Positions 6,182 through 13,395 of a stretch of DNA of 15,343 bases are shown one piece after another. Each line of letters opens with the position of its first letter. Position 1 is the first letter of the stretch. Source of the DNA: an uncultured Asticcacaulis sp. (GTDB lineage Bacteria > Pseudomonadota > Alphaproteobacteria > Caulobacterales > Caulobacteraceae); NCBI GenBank assembly GCA_946480525.1, contig CAMLLA010000047.1, forward strand, positions 1-15,343. Reading direction: 5' to 3'. Position numbers and translations under genes: made by a program. The notes under the pieces were generated by a model, which did no database searches, was not told the origin of the DNA, and worked only from the letters and a program-made list of their open reading frames with translations.

Positions 6182-9043
6182 ATGTCTTTTAAGAAGACCG
6201 GAATCCGTTCCGGCTATGCCACCCGTCTTGGCCTGACGGCTGCAGCTTCTCTCATCGCCATTGCCTGCGCCGCACCGGTGGCGTTCGCGCAGGATTCGGC
6301 CCCGGCCGCCGATCCGGCTGCCGACGAAGTCGTCGTCGTGAAGGGCGTCCGGGCCAGTATCCAGAGCAGCCTCAACATCAAGCGCCGTGCGGTTCAGGTC
6401 GTCGATTCGGTTGTCGCCGAAGATATCGGCAAGCTGCCGGACAACAACGTCGTTGAAGCGCTGCAACGCGTTACCGGCGTTCAGGTCGCCAACCGTGGCA
6501 ATGGCGAAGGTTCGGGCCTGTTCATTCGCGGCATGCCGGACATCACCACGACCTGGAACGGCCGCAACATCTTCACGGCGTCGGGCCGTCAGCTTGAGTT
6601 GCAGGACATCCCCGCCAACCTGATCAGCCGTATCGACGTCTACAAGACGCGTTCCGCCGACCAGTTCGAAGCCGGCCTGGGTGGTCAGGTCGACGTCTTC
6701 ACGCGCCGTCCCCTGGATTTCAAGGGCGCGGAATTCTCCGTCGCCGCGCGCGCCATCTATCTGGATCCCGCCGACAAGATCAATCCGAACGTTTCCGCCC
6801 TTGTCAGCAATCGCTGGGAAACCGGCGCGGGTGATGTCGGCGCGTTGCTGAACGTCTCGTTCGCCAGCACGCAGTTCCGCGATGAAAACATCACCGTCGG
6901 CGCCATGTTCCCCTATATGACGGCGACGGCTCCGGCCGGCTGGGTGCCTTACGAAAAGATCAACCCGACCGATGGTCGCGTGCCGAACCTGGCGACGCCG
7001 GATCCGAACGACCTGCTGCAAATCTGGCAGCCGGGTACGGAACGCGGTCTGTCGCAGGCGGCTGGCGCGAAGTTCAACTTCAACGGCACGGACGTGCCTT
7101 ACATGCTGACGCGCGACGCCGTCATCGCGACCGACCTGCTGGGCGACCGTCAGCGTCCGGCCGTCAACCTGGCGTTCCAGTGGCGTCCGAACGCCGACGC
7201 GGAATACACCTTCGAATATGGTTATGAAGGCTACCGCAACCAGTATACCCAGCAGATGCTGTTCACCTTTGTCGACTGGTGGGGATCGAATCCCAGCGCT
7301 CCGGTCTTCTATGACGGCACCAATGTCGTGAAGTCGCGCACCGTCGGCAATCCGTTCAGCTTCACCAGCGGTGAAAACACGACGCAGAGCACGGACACGC
7401 ACATTTTTGCGCTGAGCGGCAAATGGAACCTGGGCGACAAGCTGCGTGTCAATGCCGACCTGACCCACGTCGACAGCGAGTTCAACACGCAGTTCATCGC
7501 CCTGCGCGCCATTCACGTCTTCGACAAGGTGACGATCGACTTCAACGCCGATGACGGCGTGCCCTCGATGGCCTATGGCAACAATGCCGACGCCGCCAAC
7601 CCGGCGTTGTGGAACGCCGACTTCTTCTACGACAGCGCCAACCGCAACGAAGGGTCTGCCGATACCATTACCGTCAAGGGCGTGTACGAGACCGGCGGCA
7701 ACTTCTTCCAGAAGTTCAGCTTCGGCGCCAATTTCGACAGCCGCAACGCGGCCGAATCGCGCTGGTTCCAGCAGGACTGCCTCTGTGGACCGGCGCTCAG
7801 CACCTATCCGGCCGGCTTCACAAGAACCAATTCGGACTTCTACGAAGGCGAAGGCGACTTCCCGCGGTCGTGGGTGGTCGTCAACGGCGACTACCTGCGC
7901 GACAATCGCGATGAAATCCGTGCAGGCGTGAAGGCGCGCGTTCCGTCGTTCAAGCTGGGCAAGGACCTTGCCTTCGTGAAGAACTTCGACGTGACCGAAA
8001 ACACGACGGCGGTTTACGCCATGGGTGATTTCGAAAACACCATCCTTGGCCGACCGCTGCGCACCCAGGTCGGTCTGCGCTATGTCGACATCAAGACGGA
8101 CATGGTCTTTACCGACGAAGGCACCCTGGCTCAGACAACCGACAGCGCGGCGGTCAGCCAGTTCCTGCCAAGCGTCACCATGCGTTACGACGCGACGGAC
8201 AATATCCGCCTGCGCTTCAACTATGGTGAAACCCTGCGTCGTCCGAACTTCGTCGATCTGAACCCGATCCTTCGCCTGACCGATGATCTCAGCAATGTCG
8301 GCTATGGCTCAGGTTCGGGCGGCAACCCCGACCTCGCTCCGACCTATTCGAAGAACTTCGACCTGGGCTTCGAGTGGTATTTCGCTTCGGACAGCCTGTT
8401 CTCGACGACCCTGTTCCGTCGTGAGATCGAGGGGCTGGTCGTGCCGATCCTGAACCAGATCACCGACACCCGCGCCGGATATCCGAACACCGACCTGTTC
8501 GTGGTCACTCAGCCGGTCAACGCCTCGGACGGTCTGCTGCAGGGGGCGGAAATCGCTCTGACCTACTTCCCGAAGAACCTGCCGGGTCTTCTGGACGGCC
8601 TGGGCTTCCAGGGCAGCCTGACGCTGCTCGATTCGTCGCAAAATATCCCCATCACCAACCTGCAAGGCGTTATCGTCGACCAGGCCAAGACGGACTTCTT
8701 CGGTGTCTCCGACACCTCGTACAACCTGACGGTCGTCTACGACAAAGGCCCGTTCGATGCGCGCCTGTCCTATGTCTGGCGCGATGACTGGCTGCGCAAC
8801 AACGAAGCCCGCCTGTTCGCCAACCCACTTGGCATCTGGGCGCGCGACGAAGGCTTCCTGGACTTCCAGTTCAGCTATGACCTGAACGATCGTACAGTGG
8901 TCACTTTCGACGCCACCAACATTCTCGAGCAAAAGGCCCAAGGCTACTACAAGTTCGAAAACGTCGGCGATCCGGAAACCAACAACTTCAACACCTTCCT
9001 CGTCCCACGCACCTTTGCGATCGGTTTCCGCTGGAAGATGTAA
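6182..9043 (+). CDS. TonB-dependent outer-membrane receptor 1 (TonB-Xanth-Caul type)
   Basis: Outer-membrane barrel for TonB-driven uptake, likely of arabinan fragments (substrate inferred from neighbours). It has 953 residues from ATG 6182, chosen because GGGAG (6170-6174) lies seven bases upstream and a Sec signal peptide follows, cleaved after AFA (34-36). The longer frame from 6047 runs through the promoter and is rejected. A TonB-box-like stretch, DEVVVVKG (48-55), precedes the plug domain (about 66-178), which has AEDIGKLPDNNVVEALQRVTG typical of this subfamily. Barrel signatures LRRPNFVDLNP (near 685) and GGNPDLAPTYSKNFDLGFEWYF follow. A Cys-x-Cys pair (533, 535) lies in a probable extracellular loop. 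The protein ends in RWKM rather than the usual terminal aromatic residue. It stands alone between terminators and has its own promoter. Confidence 0.93.
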   Translation: MSFKKTGIRSGYATRLGLTAAASLIAIACAAPVAFAQDSAPAADPAADEVVVVKGVRASIQSSLNIKRRAVQVVDSVVAEDIGKLPDNNVVEALQRVTGVQVANRGNGEGSGLFIRGMPDITTTWNGRNIFTASGRQLELQDIPANLISRIDVYKTRSADQFEAGLGGQVDVFTRRPLDFKGAEFSVAARAIYLDPADKINPNVSALVSNRWETGAGDVGALLNVSFASTQFRDENITVGAMFPYMTATAPAGWVPYEKINPTDGRVPNLATPDPNDLLQIWQPGTERGLSQAAGAKFNFNGTDVPYMLTRDAVIATDLLGDRQRPAVNLAFQWRPNADAEYTFEYGYEGYRNQYTQQMLFTFVDWWGSNPSAPVFYDGTNVVKSRTVGNPFSFTSGENTTQSTDTHIFALSGKWNLGDKLRVNADLTHVDSEFNTQFIALRAIHVFDKVTIDFNADDGVPSMAYGNNADAANPALWNADFFYDSANRNEGSADTITVKGVYETGGNFFQKFSFGANFDSRNAAESRWFQQDCLCGPALSTYPAGFTRTNSDFYEGEGDFPRSWVVVNGDYLRDNRDEIRAGVKARVPSFKLGKDLAFVKNFDVTENTTAVYAMGDFENTILGRPLRTQVGLRYVDIKTDMVFTDEGTLAQTTDSAAVSQFLPSVTMRYDATDNIRLRFNYGETLRRPNFVDLNPILRLTDDLSNVGYGSGSGGNPDLAPTYSKNFDLGFEWYFASDSLFSTTLFRREIEGLVVPILNQITDTRAGYPNTDLFVVTQPVNASDGLLQGAEIALTYFPKNLPGLLDGLGFQGSLTLLDSSQNIPITNLQGVIVDQAKTDFFGVSDTSYNLTVVYDKGPFDARLSYVWRDDWLRNNEARLFANPLGIWARDEGFLDFQFSYDLNDRTVVTFDATNILEQKAQGYYKFENVGDPETNNFNTFLVPRTFAIGFRWKM

Positions 9044-9070
9044 TCAGGTTGATAACGTGAGTGAATTGAG

Positions 9071-9099
9071 CGCCGGCGTGTTTACGCCGGCGTTTTTTT
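9071..9099 (+). terminator. Rho-independent terminator after receptor 1
   Basis: A perfect 9-bp GC-rich stem (CGCCGGCGT 9071-9079, ACGCCGGCG 9084-9092) with a GTTT loop is followed by seven T (9093-9099). It lies 27 bases after the receptor 1 stop and should end that transcript, so receptor 2 depends on its own promoter. Confidence 0.92.
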
Positions 9100-9274
9100 A
9101 TGCGCCAAACCGACGGCGTTGCCATCCGGACATTGGGGGGCAATTTGTCGGATTTAATTGCCAAGGCACTGAATTCGTACCGGATACGTCAGGTGGTGAA
9201 AAACTAGCGACAAATGATTTCAAATACAAAAGTGCCGCTCTGGAATTATCCAAACTATTCAATGATTTGCAATT

Positions 9275-9315
9275 GTGTTGCCGATTTGCGACACAGCCGG
9301 AACAAATCAGACAAA
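9275..9315 (+). promoter_or_regulatory. Upstream elements of the receptor 2 promoter: GTGT/ACAC dyad and ATCAGACAAA
   Basis: GTGTTGCC at 9275 begins a 20-base imperfect dyad ending GCGACAC at 9294; seven of ten base pairs are complementary. ATCAGACAAA follows at 9306-9315, directly after a partial copy ACAAATC. Both blocks recur before receptor 1 in the same order, the first with a one-base difference in spacing and the second with identical spacing to the operator. Confidence 0.5.
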
Positions 9316-9340
9316 TCGCCACTCCACGTACCAACGTTAC

Positions 9341-9369
9341 TTGACTTGTCGGTTTTGTCGGACAAATCT
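9341..9369 (+). promoter_or_regulatory. Candidate promoter of receptor 2 with operator palindrome at 9353-9367
   Basis: TTGACTTG at 9341-9348 gives the -35, and AAATCT (9364-9369) is a weak -10 at 17 bases spacing. The palindrome TTTTGTCGGACAAAT occupies 9353-9367, 12 bases after the start of TTGACT, exactly as before receptor 1. Downstream, CAGAGTTCG and the AGCAGGGAGTTA ribosome-binding block are also shared with receptor 1. Confidence 0.6.
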
Positions 9370-9422
9370 TGGCGCAACAGAGTTCGCCGAAATCGAACCG
9401 GATAAAAGCAGGGAGTTAAATC

Positions 9423-12146
9423 ATGTTTTCAAAATCGCCCGGACTCCGTTCCGGCTACGCAAGCCGTCTGGGCCTTACGGCGGCGGCGTCCGTGCTCGCC
9501 ATAAGCGTGGCGGCGCCGGTGGCGTTCGCACAGGACGCCGTGCCGGCGGACGACGAAGTTGTCGTTGTTACCGGCCAGCGCAATGCGGCGCGCAGCGCCC
9601 AGGACATCAAGAAGCGCAACGCGCTGGTCGTTGATTCGATCGTTTCCGAAGATGTCGGCAAGCTTCCCGACAACAACGTCGCCGACGCCTTGGCACGTGT
9701 TACCGGCGTTCAGGTGCGCCGCGATTCGGGTGAGGCCAACTCGGTCCTGATTCGTGGCCTGCCGAACGTCGTGACGCTGCTCAACGGCCGTGAAATGTTC
9801 ACGACCACCGGCCGCTTCGTGGCCCTGGCCGACATCCCGGCCAACATGGTGCAGCGCGTCGACGTCTTCAAGTCGAACAGTCCGGACCAGATCGAAGGCG
9901 GTATCGCAGGCACCATCGACGTGCGTCTGCGCCGCCCGTTCGACGCCAAGGGCATGCAGTTTAATGCCTCGGGCCGCGTTAGCTACAATGACAAGTCGGG
10001 CAGCTATGATCCGAACGTCGGCGCCACGCTTTCCAATCGCTGGGACACCAGCAATGGTGAATTCGGTATCCTGGGGGGGATTTCATACGTCCGCAGCCAT
10101 GCCCACGAAGAGCGCGCATTCAACGTCGAATCCGTCGATCAGACCGGGTTCTTCGGGCCTTGCGGTCCTCCGGCCTGTACAACCCCGCGCGCCAGCTCGC
10201 TGCCGTCGGGCGTGACCAGCATCAAGGCGCCGTTCGTCATGGGGTATATTCCCATCAAGAGCGACCGTGAGCGCACTTCGGCCAATATTGCCATGCAGTG
10301 GCGCCCGAATGCCGATACCGAACTCTACTTTGACGGCTTTGCGACGGAATACAGGAACAACTTCGAGCTCGACTTCTTCGTCGGCTTGCCTCTGCTTGGC
10401 AACGGCAACATCTCCGCGACGGTTTTCCCCGGCACGAACATCCTGAAGACGCTTACCAACCACGATGTCTTCACCATCACCTCCACCCAGGCCAACAAGC
10501 AAAAATCGTTCACGACGCAGTTCGCGGTCGGCGGATCGCATCGCGTCGGCGACCTGCTGTTCTCGACCGACCTGTCGGTGACCAATTCGACCTTCGACTA
10601 TGAAAACCCGATCCTCGACGTTTCGGTCATCGTGCCGCTGGTCAAGGTGGACACCAGTGCGGACGGCACGGCGCAGCTCGACTATGGTGGCCCTGGCTTC
10701 GACATCAAAAGCGGCAATGGCTTCAAGCTCGAAAACTGGTTCGACAACTACGGCCATGACAAGGGATCGAGCATCGACTGGCGCGGTGACATGGTGTGGA
10801 CGCCGAACGATCCGGCGCTCCGCGAAGTGTCGGTTGGCGTCCGCTTCGCCGATCGCAAGGCTGAACACATCAACAACTTCATCGGTGGTTCCGGTCCGCC
10901 TCCGGGCCCGGCCATCATGGCCAATTCGATCAGCGGGCTGGGTGGCCTGTCCGATCCCATGGCGGATGGTGGTCCTGACTACGTCATGTACCAGTGGTAC
11001 ACGCCATCGGCGGACTTCCTGCTCAACAACACGGGTGTGATCCGCAAGGCGTTTACGGGGACCGAAGCCGCGAAACCCCTGGATCCGGGCTCCTACTTCT
11101 CCGACAAGGAGCAGACGGCGGCCATCTATATCCAGGCAAAGATCGGTGGCGAGCTGGGCAGCGTGCCATGGTCGGCCGTTCTGGGTGGCCGTATCGTCAA
11201 CACCAAGGAAGAACTGACGGGCAACCTGTCCCAGGACACCAACCCCGCCAATCCGGGCCTGGAATACACGCCGATCGACCGAAATTCGAACGACACGACC
11301 TTCCTGCCCAGCGCCAACATCAAGTTCGAAATTCGTCCCGACCTCATCGGCCGCCTGACGGCCGGCAAGACCCTGACCCGTCCGAATTTCGCCGATATGA
11401 ATCCGGGCGTGTCGCTGTCGACGGTCGTTTCCAATACGACCGGCCTGACGGGCGGTGGCGGTAATCCCAACCTGAAGCCGTACACCTCGGACAACTTCGA
11501 TGCCGCGCTCGAATGGTACTTCGAATCCGACGGCTTCGTAACCTTCACGGCCTTTAGCCGTAAGTTCAAGGGGTACATCCAGCCATACTTCGGCATGGAA
11601 ACTTTCGGTGGCCTGCAATACCGGGTTACGCGGCCGGAAAACACGGGCGACGGCGGAATTGACGGTGTCGAAATTGGCTACCAGCAGTTCTATGATTTCC
11701 TGCCGGGCATCCTGAGCGGCTTCGGTCTTCAGGCCAACTACACCTATATGACGGGTGATACGACGGCCTTCTCGTCGGTACAGAACAAGTTCATCCAGCG
11801 TCCGATCGCAGGCCTGTCCGAACACACCTACAATATCGCTCTCCTGTACGAAAAAGGCCCGTGGTCCGGCCGTCTGGCCTATAACTGGCGCGACAAGTTC
11901 CAGGACGTCCGCGAATTCACCCCGACCTACGACCTGTGGGTGGACACGACGGCGCAGATGGACGGTCAGATTTCCTATCGGGTCAACAACCAGCTTGTCT
12001 TCACCCTGGAAGGCGTGAACCTGCTCGATACGCACTTCAAGGACTATTTCGTCGATCCTCTGAACCCGCAACTGACGGGCTTCTTCCCGCGCGACACGCG
12101 TCGCTATGACCGTACCATTCTGTTCGGCGCGCGCTTTAAAATGTAA
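9423..12146 (+). CDS. TonB-dependent outer-membrane receptor 2 (TonB-Xanth-Caul type)
   Basis: Second TonB-dependent barrel, 907 residues, start ATG 9423 with GGGAG seven bases upstream. The signal peptide is almost the same as in receptor 1 (RSGYA-S-RLGLTAAAS core) and is cleaved after AFA (34-36). The TonB-box region is DEVVVVTGQR (44-53). The plug carries SEDVGKLPDNNVADALARVTG and ends near residue 172. Barrel signatures LTRPNFADMNP (near 652) and GGNPNLKPYTSDNFDAALEWYF place it in the same subfamily as receptor 1. The barrels differ in length and loops, so the ligands may differ. Cys247 and Cys252 lie in a Gly/Pro-rich loop. It ends in ARFKM, again without a terminal aromatic. The endo-arabinanase 77 bases downstream suggests arabinan fragments as ligand (inference). 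Confidence 0.93.
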   Translation: MFSKSPGLRSGYASRLGLTAAASVLAISVAAPVAFAQDAVPADDEVVVVTGQRNAARSAQDIKKRNALVVDSIVSEDVGKLPDNNVADALARVTGVQVRRDSGEANSVLIRGLPNVVTLLNGREMFTTTGRFVALADIPANMVQRVDVFKSNSPDQIEGGIAGTIDVRLRRPFDAKGMQFNASGRVSYNDKSGSYDPNVGATLSNRWDTSNGEFGILGGISYVRSHAHEERAFNVESVDQTGFFGPCGPPACTTPRASSLPSGVTSIKAPFVMGYIPIKSDRERTSANIAMQWRPNADTELYFDGFATEYRNNFELDFFVGLPLLGNGNISATVFPGTNILKTLTNHDVFTITSTQANKQKSFTTQFAVGGSHRVGDLLFSTDLSVTNSTFDYENPILDVSVIVPLVKVDTSADGTAQLDYGGPGFDIKSGNGFKLENWFDNYGHDKGSSIDWRGDMVWTPNDPALREVSVGVRFADRKAEHINNFIGGSGPPPGPAIMANSISGLGGLSDPMADGGPDYVMYQWYTPSADFLLNNTGVIRKAFTGTEAAKPLDPGSYFSDKEQTAAIYIQAKIGGELGSVPWSAVLGGRIVNTKEELTGNLSQDTNPANPGLEYTPIDRNSNDTTFLPSANIKFEIRPDLIGRLTAGKTLTRPNFADMNPGVSLSTVVSNTTGLTGGGGNPNLKPYTSDNFDAALEWYFESDGFVTFTAFSRKFKGYIQPYFGMETFGGLQYRVTRPENTGDGGIDGVEIGYQQFYDFLPGILSGFGLQANYTYMTGDTTAFSSVQNKFIQRPIAGLSEHTYNIALLYEKGPWSGRLAYNWRDKFQDVREFTPTYDLWVDTTAQMDGQISYRVNNQLVFTLEGVNLLDTHFKDYFVDPLNPQLTGFFPRDTRRYDRTILFGARFKM

Positions 12147-12175
12147 CTGCGTACCTTTCTCCTACACAACTTCGC

Positions 12176-12206
12176 GGCGCCGGCATATTCTCTACATGCC
12201 GGCGCC
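12176..12206 (+). terminator. Hairpin between receptor 2 and GH43, leaky terminator or mRNA-end structure
   Basis: A perfect 11-bp stem (GGCGCCGGCAT 12176-12186, ATGCCGGCGCC 12196-12206) with a 9-base loop is followed only by ATTTCC, not a real T-run. It therefore probably does not stop transcription fully. It may protect the receptor mRNA 3' end and lower GH43 expression relative to the receptor. Confidence 0.5.
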
Positions 12207-12223
12207 ATTTCCATGAGGACACG

Positions 12224-13231
12224 ATGATCACCAGACGAAACGTGTTGGGAGCGGCCGCGGTTGTGTTGGCGGGCGGAGCAGGGGCTGCGAGCCGGGCGCA
12301 AGCCCTCAATGACCAGCTGACCGGAAATATTTCTCCCGTCCATGATCCCTGCATCATCCGGGACAAGGGAACCTACCATCTGTTCTGCACAAGTCAGGAG
12401 CGGGACGGGAAGGGGCTTATTCACTGGCGGACCTCGCCCGACCTCGTCACCTGGATCTTCAAGGGCTCGGTCATGCCCGCCATTCCAGACTGGGTCGCAA
12501 CGGCCGTGCCGGGCGTCAGAGGAATCTGGGCGCCCGATATCGCCTTTTTCAATGGTCGCTTTCATATCTACTATTCGGCTTCGACCTTCGGTGCGAACCA
12601 GTCCGTCATCGGCCTGGTCACTTCGCCGACGCTCGATACCTCCGACCCGGCTTATCAGTGGACCGATCAGGGTAAGGTGATCGGCTCGGTCAAGACCGAC
12701 ACCTTCAACGCCATCGATCCCAACCACGTGGTCGATGCCGACGGCCGGCACTGGCTCAGCTTCGGCAGCTTCTGGTCGGGTCTCAAGATTATCGAGCTCG
12801 ATCCGGCGACCGGTAAGCTCAAGAAGGCGAACGCCTTGCCGAGGTCGATCGCCGGCCGGAAGGACCCGGGCGCCATCGAAGCGCCGGTCATCATCCGCAA
12901 GGGGGAATACTATTACCTGTTTGCCTCGTTCGATTTCTGCTGCCGCGGGGTGAACAGCACCTACTACACGGTCGTCGGCCGGTCGAAGTCGGTGGAAGGC
13001 CCCTATATCGACCGCGAAGGCCGCAAGATGAAGGATGGCGGCGGCTCAATAGTTCTGCACGCCGATCAGGATACGACCGGCCGCTGGAAAGGACCTGGGC
13101 ACGTCGATATTCTGCAGGAGGGTGATGTCGAGCACATCGTCTACCACGCCTATGACGGGCAGAACGGCGGCCGTCCGACATTGCGGATACAGAGGCTGAG
13201 CTGGCGCGACGGATGGCCTGTCGTTGTTTAA
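12224..13231 (+). CDS. GH43 endo-alpha-1,5-L-arabinanase with twin-arginine signal
   Basis: Inverting five-bladed beta-propeller hydrolase that cuts the alpha-1,5 backbone of arabinan. It has 335 residues, start ATG 12224 with GAGGA at 12215-12219. The N-terminus TRRNVLG followed by an Ala/Val/Gly-rich core fits a Tat signal, probably cleaved near AQA (25-27), so the folded enzyme is exported. Catalytic residues by family pattern: base Asp41 (VHDPC), pKa modulator Asp165 (NAIDPNHVVD) and acid Glu219 (AIEAPVII). GIWAPDI (100-106), LSFGSFWSG and His308 in YHAYD complete the arabinanase pattern. It resembles endo-arabinanase subfamilies such as GH43_5; an exo-acting or arabinofuranosidase role cannot be excluded from sequence. 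It is probably co-transcribed with receptor 2, since no other promoter is evident in the 77-base gap. Confidence 0.88.
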   Translation: MITRRNVLGAAAVVLAGGAGAASRAQALNDQLTGNISPVHDPCIIRDKGTYHLFCTSQERDGKGLIHWRTSPDLVTWIFKGSVMPAIPDWVATAVPGVRGIWAPDIAFFNGRFHIYYSASTFGANQSVIGLVTSPTLDTSDPAYQWTDQGKVIGSVKTDTFNAIDPNHVVDADGRHWLSFGSFWSGLKIIELDPATGKLKKANALPRSIAGRKDPGAIEAPVIIRKGEYYYLFASFDFCCRGVNSTYYTVVGRSKSVEGPYIDREGRKMKDGGGSIVLHADQDTTGRWKGPGHVDILQEGDVEHIVYHAYDGQNGGRPTLRIQRLSWRDGWPVVV

Positions 13232-13308
13232 GATTGCAGGTATGCCGAGGCGGACGTATAGCGTCCGCCCGCCATGACAGCCTCCTGCACCTCGTAACTT
13301 GTCCATTT

Positions 13309-13352
13309 AGAATGATAAAAGCCGGACCCTAAGGCCCGGCTTTTATCATTCT
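13309..13352. terminator. Bidirectional terminator between convergent GH43 and secreted GH51 genes
   Basis: The 17-base arms at 13309-13325 and 13336-13352 are perfectly complementary. The GC-rich core (GCCGG/CCGGC) is flanked by AAAA on the left and TTTT on the right. Read on either strand, the core is followed by a T-run, so it can end both the plus-strand GH43 transcript and the minus-strand GH51 transcript. Confidence 0.88.
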
Positions 13353-13371
13353 ATTGAATAACTTATGGGGT

Positions 13372-13392
13372 GCAGGGGACCGTGTCCCCTGC
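13372..13392. repeat. Short perfect hairpin just after the secreted GH51 stop
   Basis: GCAGGGGAC (13372-13380) and GTCCCCTGC (13384-13392) form a perfect 9-bp stem with a 3-base loop, three bases beyond the minus-strand GH51 stop. No T-run follows, so it is not a classical terminator. It could stabilise the transcript end or be one copy of a dispersed palindrome; only one copy is in this window. Confidence 0.5.
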
Positions 13393-13395
13393 GAC

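Larger units (their letters stand above)
9044..9422 (+). promoter_or_regulatory. Intergenic control region between receptors 1 and 2
   Basis: These 379 bases contain no supportable gene; short frames here lack ribosome binding sites and overlap the control elements. Contents in order: a strong terminator (9071-9099), AATTTGTCGGATTTAATT (9142-9159, half-site like) and an AT-rich stretch (about 9200-9275). Then come the GTGTTGCC...ACAC dyad (9275-9294), ATCAGACAAA (9306-9315), the promoter with operator palindrome (9341-9369), and ribosome binding site GGGAG (9411-9415). Confidence 0.6.

Noticed and set aside
6182..6292. Receptor 1 as a lipoprotein because of Cys29 in its signal peptide
   Set aside because: The residues before the Cys (A-I-A) lack the usual Leu at -3, and a clear AFA signal peptidase I site follows at 34-36.
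6083..7516. 477-codon minus-strand frame
   Set aside because: It is antisense to receptor 1, covering its promoter, signal peptide, plug and early barrel; composition is that of a shadow frame.
9044..9340. Small genes in the receptor 1-receptor 2 gap
   Set aside because: Short frames there have no ribosome binding site, run over the terminator or promoter blocks, and have no recognisable product.
10083..12071. Long open frame of 662 codons on the minus strand
   Set aside because: It mirrors receptor 2 codon by codon, has Arg/Gly-rich low-information translation, and no ribosome binding site or family signature.
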